Positions 42,904 to 51,794 of a DNA stretch of 64,000 nucleotides are shown piece by piece. The notes under the pieces are model-generated. The model made no database searches. It was not told where the DNA came from and saw only the letters and a list, made by a program, of their open reading frames with translations. Made by a program: the position numbers and the translations under genes. Within the stretch, counting starts at the first letter, position 1; every line of letters begins with the position of its first letter. Source of the stretch: Rhizobium sp. RM (GTDB lineage Bacteria; Pseudomonadota; Alphaproteobacteria; Rhizobiales; Rhizobiaceae); assembly GCF_013390595.1 (NCBI RefSeq), contig NZ_JACAWV010000002.1, forward strand, positions 1 to 64,000, read 5' to 3'.

Positions 42904-45659
42904 TCCTGCGGCTTCCGTGTCAGGATTTTCTGGTAGAAAAGCCCGATGCCGATCAGCACGACACCAAGCCCGATGAAGGAAAGCGCCCTCAATACACCTT
43001 CGAGATTGCTCATGTCGATCAGGAATGCCTTGGCAACGGAGATCAGCACGAAAGCGGCTGATGCGATACGCAGGCTGCGGGCGTTAAAGCGCGAGCCAAG
43101 AACAAGCAGCAGCACACCAATAAGCAACCACACCACCGAATAGCTGTAGGTTTCGCCCTGCATGAAACCTTTCCATGCGGCGATATTCTCGCCCTGCCAG
43201 AAACGCCGGACCGACAGTGTCGCCCAGGCAAAGCCGAGTGCAGCCCCGGCAACGGAAAGAATGCTGACATAGCCGGCGGGCCGGCGCCCCCGCGCATAAT
43301 AGGCAAGGCCGCCATAGGCGAGCGCCGGCAGCAGATAGCCGATCAACAGCAGGTTAAGGAACGGAAGGCGCCCGGTATTTTCTCCCGTGATGTACGGGTT
43401 GAGGGTGACGAAATGCATCGACAACACGTTGAGGATGGCGATGATGCCGGCGACCATCGAACCGTAACGGAAGACAGGGCTCGGGCTCTTGAGATCGAGG
43501 GTCATCAGCACACCGGAGAAGCCGATGGTCAGCAGGGTGTAGATCGACTGCTCCCCGAGCGTCGGTATGCTGTCATCCAGCGTTCCACCATTCATGGCGT
43601 GGCGGATGAGGATCGCCACCGCCAGTAGGGCCATAAGGCTGGCAATGGCTTGCAGGAAATTCCTGGCCCGGAAACTCGGCCAGTCACGCAGTAGCCAGGC
43701 CGAGGCAACGGCCAGAAGGGCCGGAATGCCGTAACCGGGTAGAAGCGCATTGAACACTGGCGTGATGCCGAGGTTCTGTGGCCCGACGATGGTTGGCTCC
43801 CAGGCAATGCGTCCCAGAACGCCGACACTGGCGATAGCCATGATCCAGGGCAGGGCGTCCCAGTTGCGATAACGTGTTGCCCACACATAGGCAAAACCGA
43901 GGACCGACAGCAGTACCGTGGTCGCCAACCCTTGCGTCAGCGTGTGCAAGGACAGTGTAAAGGCGGCGAAAGAGCCGACGAGCAGGACATTGAGTGGTGT
44001 ACGGTAGGCTGCGTCACCCTGCCTGTGCAGCCATTCCGCGCCGCCAATCATGATGGCACCAAGTGCGATGCCATAGGCAGCATGCAGGAAGTCACGGCCA
44101 AGATTGCCATATTCCACGAAGCTGGCCGTGCCGAGCCAGACCGGGAACAGCGCGGCGATACCCGCCCATAGAATAGCAAAGTCCGGATCTTTTTTGCCCT
44201 TGCGTTTCAGGAAGGAAAAACCGCAGAGGATGAGCACGGCGCCAAGCAAGAGCGCTGTCGCGATTTCTGCGGTGTATCCTGTCTGAGCCGAAGAAAGCGA
44301 GACCCCGGTGTTTTCGATCAGGCCGATGAAATCGATGCCGTGCCGGGCCATCAGTGAAGCGGCTGCCTGGGCGCCGAGTGCGGCAAAAATTGCCGGCCAC
44401 GCACCGTAATGACGGGCGGCCCCCAACGCTGCCAGCGCTGCAAGAATGGCGGCAACGGGAATGGCGGGGTGAAGGTTGATTGCAGCACTGCTGAACAGGA
44501 ACGCCATTGCCGGCAGGACGGCTGCCAGAGACACGACGAGATTGATTGCCAGCGAAGGTCGCGTCAGCAGTCGCAGGGCGCGCAACGCACGCCTTTCAGG
44601 CTGCGCTTCGTCAGTTGGTGCCGGCGGGCTATCGAGATGTTTGCCGGGCCAGAGCCAGATCGTTCCTGCAATCATCGCAAGCAGGGCAAGTGTTGGCGGG
44701 TTGGCGTCGACGGAATTGGAAGCGAGAATGTAGCCAAGCGCCCAGAGGCCGAGGCCAGCGCTGGCAAGTGCGGCCACCACGGTCCAGCTTTGTCTGCGGG
44801 CCGCGGCTGCGGTCGCCATCCACGACACGGTAAGGAAGATGAACAGTGCCCAGATGTTCGGTGTAGTCGAGGAAATCAGTGCTGGCGTCAGCATCGAACC
44901 AAGCAGGCCAAGCCCGGCCAGAGCCTGGCCGTGCAGCAGGGAAAGGCCGATGGTGGCAAAAGCGACGACACCGAGCAGAACGAAGGCGCTGGCCGGACCG
45001 ATATAGTCATAGATGCCGTAGGCCGCATAGACTACACCGAAGAGTGTCAGTGCGCCCGCTGCGGTCAAGACACCTGGGATCATGGCGTTGGCATAGGTCG
45101 CCGCGATGCCGGGTACGGCTTTGCGACGGATTGCTTCGCCGGCCCCGCCAAGCAGCAGGCCAAAGAGTGCAGCCAGGGCAAGGCGCACGGCCGGGCTCAA
45201 AAGTCCCGCTTCGATCGAATATTTGACAAGGAATATCCCGCCGAGTGCCAGTGCAAGACCGCCGGCCCAGACGGCCCAGCGCGCGCCGAGCAGGCTCTCG
45301 AAGCTTTCCTTGGGTGTGGGCGCTACGACGGTGTCTTCGGCTGGTGCGGAAACCTGGCTGACGCCCGCTCCGGTGTCTTCTTCTGTCGTCGTTTGTGTGT
45401 CGACCGCTTCTGGCGTGTCGTCAGCTTGGAAGGCTGATGCGTCTGTTGCCGCTTCCGCCTCTCGTACTGACGGCGCAGCCTGCCTTTCCGCAACGACCGG
45501 CGCGGTGCCTGCCGCCACGGTTGCGCCACGCGCCATCAACATTTTCAACTCGCGGATGTCGCGTTCCAGCGACTTGATACGCCGCGAGTTGCGGATGCTT
45601 GCGGCAACCGTGTAGATGAAGGCCACGACAAAGGCGAGAAAGAGAAGCGGGATTTCCAA
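42900..45659 (-). CDS. DUF2339-domain large membrane protein
   Basis: A 919-residue polytopic protein. An N-terminal membrane segment (LLFLAFVVAFIYTVAASI) is followed by a short coiled coil (RRIKSLERDIRELKML), a low-complexity region rich in Ala, Thr and Glu (about 45-120), and then roughly twenty-two or more hydrophobic helices, with conserved LLGARWAVWAGGLALALGGIFL at the start of the DUF2339 domain. The role is not known; the family is annotated only by sequence. It lies in a run of minus-strand genes with HD and MOSC. Confidence 0.85.
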   Translation of the reverse strand: MEIPLLFLAFVVAFIYTVAASIRNSRRIKSLERDIRELKMLMARGATVAAGTAPVVAERQAAPSVREAEAATDASAFQADDTPEAVDTQTTTEEDTGAGVSQVSAPAEDTVVAPTPKESFESLLGARWAVWAGGLALALGGIFLVKYSIEAGLLSPAVRLALAALFGLLLGGAGEAIRRKAVPGIAATYANAMIPGVLTAAGALTLFGVVYAAYGIYDYIGPASAFVLLGVVAFATIGLSLLHGQALAGLGLLGSMLTPALISSTTPNIWALFIFLTVSWMATAAAARRQSWTVVAALASAGLGLWALGYILASNSVDANPPTLALLAMIAGTIWLWPGKHLDSPPAPTDEAQPERRALRALRLLTRPSLAINLVVSLAAVLPAMAFLFSSAAINLHPAIPVAAILAALAALGAARHYGAWPAIFAALGAQAAASLMARHGIDFIGLIENTGVSLSSAQTGYTAEIATALLLGAVLILCGFSFLKRKGKKDPDFAILWAGIAALFPVWLGTASFVEYGNLGRDFLHAAYGIALGAIMIGGAEWLHRQGDAAYRTPLNVLLVGSFAAFTLSLHTLTQGLATTVLLSVLGFAYVWATRYRNWDALPWIMAIASVGVLGRIAWEPTIVGPQNLGITPVFNALLPGYGIPALLAVASAWLLRDWPSFRARNFLQAIASLMALLAVAILIRHAMNGGTLDDSIPTLGEQSIYTLLTIGFSGVLMTLDLKSPSPVFRYGSMVAGIIAILNVLSMHFVTLNPYITGENTGRLPFLNLLLIGYLLPALAYGGLAYYARGRRPAGYVSILSVAGAALGFAWATLSVRRFWQGENIAAWKGFMQGETYSYSVVWLLIGVLLLVLGSRFNARSLRIASAAFVLISVAKAFLIDMSNLEGVLRALSFIGLGVVLIGIGLFYQKILTRKPQE

Positions 45660-45707
45660 ACAGAAGCCTCCGGTTATGGAGCTGTTTTTAAATCCTTTTT
45701 CGTCGCC

Positions 45708-47282
45708 TTATGCAAGAGCTGCAGGTCTTTCGGCAACCAGCCAGCGTTGGGCGGCCTCAATGTCTGCAAAACCCAGATCGTGCCCGTCTTCGACCGTTTC
45801 CAGTCCTGCCTGTGCGCCCGTCGCCGCCAGTTGCCGTTGCAGATCCGTCGATCTGTCGCGGTACTTGTCCCGTCCTCCGGCAACAATCAGCAGGTTTTTC
45901 CCGGAAAGATTGGTCTCCGGCCAGACATCGAGAACAGGCATCGGGCGATAAAGCAGCGCATCTCCGGCCAGCTCCGGATGAAGCGCGGCAAATGCCGTAT
46001 AGAAATTGGCGCCGTTCGAATGGCCGATATAGCGCAATTTTGTGCGGTCGAGACCGTAGGAACTGATCGCGCCTTCAATGAAGGCCGCAAAGGCTTCCGC
46101 TTCCGAAACGATATCCTTCTGGTCGAACGAGAAGTTCGGATAACGACGGAACCAGCGCGCAACGCCTTCTTCGGTGCTGCGCCCGCGCACACCGAGAAGT
46201 GTCGCGCCGGGCGCCACGCGATGCGCCAGCGGCATCAGGCTCGTTTCGCTGCCGCCGGAACCATGCAGCAGGACCAGCGTGCTGCCGTCAGGCTGATCGG
46301 GCGTATAGAAGCGGTGGATGAACGGTAATTCCCGGTAAATGACGCGCTCCTCCTCCGGCATGGAAAATTGCGGCAGGGAGACGCGCACGTCTGCTTCATC
46401 CTTCATGAAGAGTGGCGGAATGAACAGCTTTTCACCAAGTCTCTCCACCGGCTCATCCACGTTCATGCCGGGCGCATCGGTTGCCATTTCGATCAGAACA
46501 CCGCCCGGTTCTCGAACATAGAGCGAATGGAAATATTTCCGGTCATGGGCATTTGTCGTGCTGGAGTTCAGCGCCTTGAGGCCTGCCAGAACGTTGTTCA
46601 GGTCGTCCATATCCTCGGCACGGAATGCGATGTGATCGACCGTGCCGGTGCCAGGCGCACTCGACCAGAAACCCGTCGCGTCACGCACGTCGATGATATC
46701 GCCGCTTTCCGAGGTCATGCGTTGAATGCTTCCAACCCGCTCGTCACCGCGATAACCGAAGTGCCGCGAAAGAAATGCTGCGGTTTCCTCGGGAACTTCG
46801 CTAAGCACCGTCGCGCCGTAGATACGGCGAATGCCATCTTCGCGCGAGATGTCTTTCGTTACGTGGACATGCGCGTTGTCGAAAGCGGTGGTGCCAACGA
46901 GCTTGAGGATGATGCCGTCCGGGTCTTTCAGGCGGATCACCGGCTGGCCGAACTCCTCCACCGGCCCTTCGGTGCGGATACCGAATCTCAGAGCGCGCGT
47001 CAGCCAGAAGCCAATGCTCGCAGGATCGATCGCCATTGACACTTCCAGTGTCTGGCCATAGCCGACGCGTCCCTGGCCGCCATCTTCCCAGACGAGAAAC
47101 GTCATCAGCGAGCCGGCGGAGCCGATCTCGTCGCCGTAAATCAGGTGAAGCTGCATTGCGTCTTCAAACCCGGCGGTTCTTTTCACCAGCCGAAGCCCCA
47201 GAAAGCCAGCGTAGAAGTCTACGTTCGCCTGCACTTTGCGGGTGATCATGGTGATATGGTGTATGCCCAAAGCCGAAGTCAT
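45708..47282 (-). CDS. Fused ring-cleaving dioxygenase (VOC) and alpha/beta hydrolase
   Basis: A 524-residue fusion. Residues 1 to about 310 contain two vicinal oxygen chelate modules: LGIHHITMITRK with ligand H9, and TVDHIAFRAEDMDD with a second histidine, ending with GGVLIEMATDAP (E), as in MhqO/LinE-type ring-cleaving dioxygenases. Residues about 335-524 are an MhqD-like carboxylesterase, with oxyanion loop LLHGSGG, nucleophile S422 in GHSNGAN, D472 in AGGRDKYRD and H501 in DGHDLGF. In Firmicutes these two activities are separate neighbouring genes in hydroquinone-resistance operons, so the fusion points to quinone detoxification. That role is inference. Confidence 0.85.
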   Translation of the reverse strand: MTSALGIHHITMITRKVQANVDFYAGFLGLRLVKRTAGFEDAMQLHLIYGDEIGSAGSLMTFLVWEDGGQGRVGYGQTLEVSMAIDPASIGFWLTRALRFGIRTEGPVEEFGQPVIRLKDPDGIILKLVGTTAFDNAHVHVTKDISREDGIRRIYGATVLSEVPEETAAFLSRHFGYRGDERVGSIQRMTSESGDIIDVRDATGFWSSAPGTGTVDHIAFRAEDMDDLNNVLAGLKALNSSTTNAHDRKYFHSLYVREPGGVLIEMATDAPGMNVDEPVERLGEKLFIPPLFMKDEADVRVSLPQFSMPEEERVIYRELPFIHRFYTPDQPDGSTLVLLHGSGGSETSLMPLAHRVAPGATLLGVRGRSTEEGVARWFRRYPNFSFDQKDIVSEAEAFAAFIEGAISSYGLDRTKLRYIGHSNGANFYTAFAALHPELAGDALLYRPMPVLDVWPETNLSGKNLLIVAGGRDKYRDRSTDLQRQLAATGAQAGLETVEDGHDLGFADIEAAQRWLVAERPAALA

Positions 47283-47398
47283 TGTCTCTGCCCCACTGAA
47301 TGTTGTGGTTCTTTCTGTCGCAAGCTGCCCCTGTTCGGCAATCCCGGCAAATGAGAACGATGTGTTTTCATTGTGAACAACGGTGAGGCGGAACTACG

Positions 47399-47413
47399 AC
47401 GCAATCATTGCGT
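47399..47413. promoter_or_regulatory. Palindrome upstream of the dioxygenase-esterase gene
   Basis: ACGCAAT-C-ATTGCGT has perfect 7-base arms about a single centre base, 117 bases upstream of the minus-strand start at 47282, in the divergent gap to the ABC operon. Confidence 0.4.
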
Positions 47414-47449
47414 AGAAACCGGGCGTATTGCCCTTAAAAGTAGATGCTG

Positions 47450-47468
47450 ATGCTTATAAAATAAGCAT
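47450..47468. promoter_or_regulatory. Palindrome overlapping the ABC-operon operator
   Basis: ATGCTTAT-AAA-ATAAGCAT has perfect 8-base arms and shares its last four bases (GCAT) with the long palindrome that follows. Confidence 0.5.
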
Positions 47469-47493
47469 ACAAAATCATGATGATTTTGTATGC
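47465..47493. promoter_or_regulatory. Perfect 29-bp palindrome upstream of the ABC operon
   Basis: Arms GCATACAAAATCAT and ATGATTTTGTATGC (14 bases each) about a central G. It ends 77 bases before the substrate-binding protein start. The ATACAAAAT/ATTTTGTAT half-sites have the look of GntR (FCD/VanR) operators; the cognate regulator is not encoded next to it. Confidence 0.6.
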
Positions 47494-47570
47494 AATTTTG
47501 ACTTGCCTTGACGGGTTGAATTGGTTCTTATGCGACCAATTCAACAAAAACCTTCAAGGGGGAATATATC

Positions 47571-48611
47571 ATGATCACGCGTAGACTGCTGTCTAAAGCT
47601 TTGGCGATCGCAACGATTGGCGTTGCCGCCGGTGTGTCCATGCCGGTCACCAGCGCGCTTGCCGAAACGGCGATCAAGTTCACGCTCGACTGGAAGTTCG
47701 AAGGCCCCGCGGCTGGTTTCCTTCTTGCTCTCGACAAGGGATACTTCAAGGCTGAAGGCCTCGACGTGACGATCGACACCGGCAATGGTTCGGTCGAGGC
47801 GATTCCGCGCGTTGCAACCGGCGCCTATCAGATGGGCTTCGGTGATATCAACTCGCTGATGAAGTTCCTGGACGAAGACCCAAGCCAGAAGATCAAGGCC
47901 GTCTACATGGTCTATGAGCGCCCAACATTTGCGGTCGTTGGCCGCAAGTCGCTTGGCGTAACCGATGATCCGAAGTCGCTGGAAGGCAAGAAGCTCGGCG
48001 CGCCTCCACCGGACGGCGCTTTTGCACAGTGGGCCGCCTTCAAAAAGGTCGCGGGTCTGGATGACAGCAAGATCGCCATCGAGTCGATCGGCTTTCCGGT
48101 GCGCGAACCGATGCTTGCCAAAGGCGATGTCGATGGTGTTTTCGGTTTTGCATTCTCCGTTATCCTGAACCTCAAGAAGCAGGGTATCACCGATGACGAT
48201 ATCTCCACGATCCTGATGGCCGAGCACGGTTTGAATCTGTATGGCAACTCGGTGCTGGTAAACACTGATTTCGCTGAGAAAAATCCGGAAGCTGTGAAGG
48301 GCTTTCTGAAAGCGCTGGCAAAGGGCTTCGCCGATTCCGTCAAGAACCCGGAAGAAGGCGTGGCTGCCGTATTGAAGCGCAACGAAACACTGGACAGCGC
48401 AATCGAGCTGGAACGCCTGAACATGGCCAACAGCATGAACATCAAGACGCCTTACGTCGTTGAAAACGGCATGGGCGGCGTTGATCCTGCAAGACTTTCC
48501 GCCTCCATCGATACGCTCAAGATTTCCATGGGCCTCAAGGGCAACGTTAAGGCCGAACAGGTCTTCGACGCTGGTTACCTGCCGGCCAAGGAAGAGCGCA
48601 TGCTTCCTTGA
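47571..48611 (+). CDS. ABC transporter substrate-binding protein, NMT1/THI5-like
   Basis: A 346-residue periplasmic binding protein. Signal peptide about 1-31 (LLSKALAIATIGVAAGVSM...SALA). The mature part opens IKFTLDWKFEGPAAGFLLALDKGYFKAEGL, the NMT1/SsuA-like fold found in importers for pyrimidine (thiamine precursor), nitrate/sulfonate or riboflavin-like ligands. SVEAIPRVATGAYQMGFGDI follows. Ligand residues cannot be resolved. The gene opens a three-gene operon with an ATP-binding protein and a permease and lies behind palindromes at 47450-47493. No TPP riboswitch motif was seen in the gap. Confidence 0.88.
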   Translation: MITRRLLSKALAIATIGVAAGVSMPVTSALAETAIKFTLDWKFEGPAAGFLLALDKGYFKAEGLDVTIDTGNGSVEAIPRVATGAYQMGFGDINSLMKFLDEDPSQKIKAVYMVYERPTFAVVGRKSLGVTDDPKSLEGKKLGAPPPDGAFAQWAAFKKVAGLDDSKIAIESIGFPVREPMLAKGDVDGVFGFAFSVILNLKKQGITDDDISTILMAEHGLNLYGNSVLVNTDFAEKNPEAVKGFLKALAKGFADSVKNPEEGVAAVLKRNETLDSAIELERLNMANSMNIKTPYVVENGMGGVDPARLSASIDTLKISMGLKGNVKAEQVFDAGYLPAKEERMLP

Positions 48612-48705
48612 ATGAATGCTGTTCACCCGGCCCTGGTGATACCGGGCCGGGTGATTTCGCATTTTTCGTGAATGACAGCTTTGGGGGGCTGAAAAGGGGA
48701 CTTCG

Positions 48706-49494
48706 ATGTCACATCTCGTGGAAATTGATAATGTCGACATGCGCTATGGCGGTGCGGCAGGAACGCTCGCCGTATCGGGCCTGAATCTCAGAGTAGACAA
48801 GGGCGAATTCGCTGCAGTCGTCGGTCCGTCCGGATGCGGTAAATCGACATTGATGAAGCTGGTAACCGGCCTGCACATTCCGCAAAAGGGCAATGTGGTC
48901 GTAGCCGGTCGACAGGTCACAGAACCCGTCTCCATTGTCGGCATGGCGTTCCAGAACCCGACGATGCTGCCCTGGCGCACGACGCTTGAAAACATTCTTC
49001 TGCCGCTCGAGATCGTTGAAAAGCATCGTCGTCGCCTGCGCTCGCACAAGGCGGATTACGTCGCCAAGGCCGAACGACTGCTGGAGATCGTCGGGCTGAA
49101 GGGATTCGGATCGAAATACCCCTGGCAGCTTTCCGGTGGTATGCAGCAACGCGCCAACCTCTGCCGTGCCTTGATCCACGAGCCTGATCTGCTGATGCTG
49201 GATGAACCGTTCGGGGCTCTCGACGCCTTCACCCGCGAAGAGCTGTGGTGCGTGATCCGCGACCTGCATTCTGCGCAACGCGTCACCATTATTCTTGTGA
49301 CGCATGACCTGCGCGAAGCGGTATTTCTGGCCGACAAGATCTTTGTCATGAGTGCACGGCCGGGACGCGTACTGGCCGAACACAAGGTGCCTTTCGCCCG
49401 TCCACGCCAGCTCGGTATCATGTACGATCAGAGTTTCAACGACATGGTACAGGCACTGCACGGCGAGATCGCGCAGGCGAGGGTGGCAGCATGA
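48706..49494 (+). CDS. ABC transporter ATP-binding protein (SsuB/TauB-like)
   Basis: A 262-residue nucleotide-binding subunit that powers the importer. Walker A GPSGCGKST at about 42-50, Q-loop AFQNPTMLPWRTTLENILLP, signature LSGGMQQRANLCRAL, Walker B LLMLDEPFGALDAFTRE, and H-loop VTHDLREAVFLADKI. It overlaps the permease start by four bases and follows the binding protein by 95 bases. The TauB/SsuB class pairs with NMT1-type binding proteins. Confidence 0.93.
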   Translation: MSHLVEIDNVDMRYGGAAGTLAVSGLNLRVDKGEFAAVVGPSGCGKSTLMKLVTGLHIPQKGNVVVAGRQVTEPVSIVGMAFQNPTMLPWRTTLENILLPLEIVEKHRRRLRSHKADYVAKAERLLEIVGLKGFGSKYPWQLSGGMQQRANLCRALIHEPDLLMLDEPFGALDAFTREELWCVIRDLHSAQRVTIILVTHDLREAVFLADKIFVMSARPGRVLAEHKVPFARPRQLGIMYDQSFNDMVQALHGEIAQARVAA

Positions 49495-50309
49495 GCACGA
49501 TCGTTGAAAGCAATATCGCGGAAGAGCCCGCAAAGCCGCTGATCGCCCGCGTCAACTGGGTCAAGGCTGCGCCGTGGCTCTACACGCTGGCCCTGTTTGC
49601 TGCGTGGGAACTCCTGGTCTACGCCCTGAAAATGCCGCCGACCATTCTGCCGTCGCCGACACGCGTGGCGCAGGCGATCCTTCAATATTGGTCGCCGATC
49701 TGGAAAAACTCGCTGCAGACGCTCTATACGACCACGCTCGGATTTGCGCTTGCCGTCGTTGCCGGCCTGGGCATCGGCCTGTTCATCGGTTGGTCGAAGA
49801 CGATCTATGCCGGTCTTTATCCGCTGATGATCGGCTTCAACGCCATCCCGAAGGTCGCGCTTGTACCGATCCTCGTCATCTGGTTCGGAATTGGCACCGT
49901 GCCTGCGGTTCTGACCGCTTTCCTGATTTCCTTCTTCCCCATCGTCGTCAACGTTGCCACCGGCCTAGCCACCATCGAGCCGGAAACGGAAGACGTGCTG
50001 CGCGCACTTGGCGCGAAGAAGATGGATATCATGTTGAAGGTCGGCATCCCGCGTTCGATGCCTTATTTCTTCGGTTCGCTGAAAATCGCCATCACGCTGG
50101 CCTTTGTCGGTTCCGTCGTCTCGGAGACGGTCGCCTCCAATTATGGCCTCGGCAACATGATGAGTTCGGCACAGAGCCAGTTCAATGTGCCCCTGGTTTT
50201 TGCCGGCCTGCTGATGCTCGCCGTCGAAGGGATCGTCATGTACGCGATCATGGCCTGGATCGAAAAGCGCATGACCGGCTGGGCACATCGTTCGACAATG
50301 GGGCAATGA
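49491..50309 (+). CDS. ABC transporter permease (SsuC/TauC-like)
   Basis: A 272-residue inner-membrane permease with about six hydrophobic segments. The coupling-helix EAA motif reads EPETEDVLRALGAKKMDIMLKVGIPRSMPYFFGSLKIA (near 163-200). The N terminus is cytosolic. Start overlaps the upstream ATP-binding gene (ATGA). It is the last gene of the operon and ends in a strong terminator. Confidence 0.92.
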   Translation: MSTIVESNIAEEPAKPLIARVNWVKAAPWLYTLALFAAWELLVYALKMPPTILPSPTRVAQAILQYWSPIWKNSLQTLYTTTLGFALAVVAGLGIGLFIGWSKTIYAGLYPLMIGFNAIPKVALVPILVIWFGIGTVPAVLTAFLISFFPIVVNVATGLATIEPETEDVLRALGAKKMDIMLKVGIPRSMPYFFGSLKIAITLAFVGSVVSETVASNYGLGNMMSSAQSQFNVPLVFAGLLMLAVEGIVMYAIMAWIEKRMTGWAHRSTMGQ

Positions 50310-50327
50310 GGCCACGAAAGATCAAAG

Positions 50328-50356
50328 AAAAAGGCCGGAGCGATCCGGCCTTTTTT
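50328..50356. terminator. Bidirectional intrinsic terminator
   Basis: AGGCCGGA/TCCGGCCT stem flanked by A5 and T6, between the ABC permease (plus) and the MscS gene (minus). Confidence 0.92.
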
Positions 50357-50375
50357 GCATTTAGGGTTATCAGTA

Positions 50376-51197
50376 TCATGCCGTCTGTGCGTTGATTTCC
50401 GCTTTCCAGACATTGAACGCCAGCTTCATCGCCTTGGTCACGTCACGTGTGGTGGTGAAGAAGTTCTCGCTCCGGACCCAGTAACGTAATTTCAGCGTTG
50501 CGCCGTCTGCATTGATGGAATCCACGAAGACAATCGGTGCCGGGTCGAGCAGCACACGGCTTTCGGAGCGCACGACCTTCATCAGCATGTCCTGCGCGTC
50601 TGCGAGATCCTCGTCATTCTTTACCGTCAGGCTAAGTTCGTGGCGGCGGGAGGGGAACCGGCTGTAGTTGGTGATCGGCACGTTCCAGAGCGTCGAATTC
50701 GGCGCCAGACGGTAGAGACCTTCGCTGGTCTTCAGTTCTGTTGCGAACAGACCGATCTCGATGATCGTACCATTGACCGTCGACGTTTCGATATATTCGC
50801 CGACCCGGAATGGACGCAGCACCAGCAGCATGATGCCGGCTGCAATGTTCTGCAGCGTGCCCTGAAGCGCGAGACCGATGGCAAGACCGGCAGCACCCAG
50901 TGCCGCTAGAATGGAAGCTGTCTGCACGCCAAACTGGCCAAGCACCATGACGATAACAAGAACGAGAATGACGTAACGAATGGCTCCGGCAAAGAAGCCC
51001 GCCAGCGTGGCATCAAATCCGCGAATGCGGGAAAGGCCCTGAAACGCCCAGCGTTGCAGGAACGTCGCGGCCAGCCAGCCTACGATGAGCAGCAGAAGCG
51101 CGCCGACCACAGAGAAGGAGTATTGCACGGCCATCGCGCTCGCCTGTCGCAACGCTGCCTGCGATGCGACGATGATATCCGTTGCCTGTTGTTCCAT
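50376..51197 (-). CDS. MscS-family mechanosensitive channel
   Basis: A 273-residue small-conductance mechanosensitive channel. Three N-terminal hydrophobic segments; the pore-lining third helix is near residues 90-115 (ILAALGAAGLAIGLALQGTL), with the glycine/alanine packing pattern typical of MscS, followed by the beta domain (FRVGEYIETSTVNGTIIEIG). Such channels open on hypo-osmotic shock to release solutes. An exact EcfG-type promoter is found 39 bases upstream (51236-51260). Confidence 0.9.
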   Translation of the reverse strand: MEQQATDIIVASQAALRQASAMAVQYSFSVVGALLLLIVGWLAATFLQRWAFQGLSRIRGFDATLAGFFAGAIRYVILVLVIVMVLGQFGVQTASILAALGAAGLAIGLALQGTLQNIAAGIMLLVLRPFRVGEYIETSTVNGTIIEIGLFATELKTSEGLYRLAPNSTLWNVPITNYSRFPSRRHELSLTVKNDEDLADAQDMLMKVVRSESRVLLDPAPIVFVDSINADGATLKLRYWVRSENFFTTTRDVTKAMKLAFNVWKAEINAQTA

Positions 51198-51235
51198 AAG
51201 GTGTCCCGTGATTTTTATTGCAGTTCAGGTTTGGT

Positions 51236-51260
51236 AACGAACGGGCGCCGCGAGGGTTCC
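51236..51260 (-). promoter_or_regulatory. EcfG/RpoE2-type general stress promoter
   Basis: On the minus strand GGAAC (51256-51260) and CGTT (51236-51239) are separated by exactly 16 bases. The -10 element ends 38 bases before the MscS-family start codon at 51197. Confidence 0.75.
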
Positions 51261-51275
51261 GAAAAATGCGGCCCG

Positions 51276-51794
51276 CTAATCCACAAGTGGCAGTACGAAA
51301 GGCACATTGCCGTCCGTATCGGCGCCGCGCCCGATTGCCTTGATCGCCGCAACCAGCCTGCCGTCGCGCCCAAGCAATCGGTCGCCGATTTCGATGATCC
51401 GCGCGTTCGGCGTCGCGTAAGGCGAGGCGGCGCGCAGGCGTGCGGCAAGTGCTTTTTCGTCCTGATCGGGGAAGAGGCTGAGTGCGGCAATAACGGCCGC
51501 CGCAGGGGAGCGTGACACGCCCATCCAGCAGTGGACGAGTAGCGGTGCCGACTGGTCCCACCCGGCTGCGAAATCGATAAGCCGTTGGATATGGGCATCA
51601 TCTGGCGCGACGAGATCGCCGGTTCCCTTGAAGGTAATGTCGTTCATGGCAAGCGTCAGATGCCGCTCGGCTGAAATGACGGCCGGCCGATGGAAGGATT
51701 GCTCCTTGGCAATCAATGTCACCATTTCGCGAGACTTGTGCCGCACCGCCATTTCGGCAATGCGCGACAGGGGAGATACGACAATGGCCGTCAT
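51276..51794 (-). CDS. Tyrosine phosphatase family protein
   Basis: A 172-residue protein of the cysteine-dependent phosphatase fold. The active-site P-loop LLVHCWMGVSRSPAAA holds H88, nucleophile C89 and R95, matching HCx5RS. The general acid may lie in the loop near GTGDLVAPDD (about 58-66). Family members dephosphorylate proteins, lipids or other phosphoesters. Its start overlaps the stop of the upstream HD-domain gene (ATGA), so it is the third gene of a ygfZ-HD-phosphatase operon. Confidence 0.85.
   Translation of the reverse strand: MTAIVVSPLSRIAEMAVRHKSREMVTLIAKEQSFHRPAVISAERHLTLAMNDITFKGTGDLVAPDDAHIQRLIDFAAGWDQSAPLLVHCWMGVSRSPAAAVIAALSLFPDQDEKALAARLRAASPYATPNARIIEIGDRLLGRDGRLVAAIKAIGRGADTDGNVPFVLPLVD

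Noticed and set aside
47392-47416. GGAAC-N16-CGTA in the gap before the ABC operon
   Set aside because: The last base of the -10 element does not match, and the match comes from the palindrome ACGCAAT-C-ATTGCGT.
47283-47570. TPP riboswitch before the NMT1/THI5-like operon
   Set aside because: The CUGAGA and paired helix elements of the class were not found; palindromic DNA operators explain the region better.
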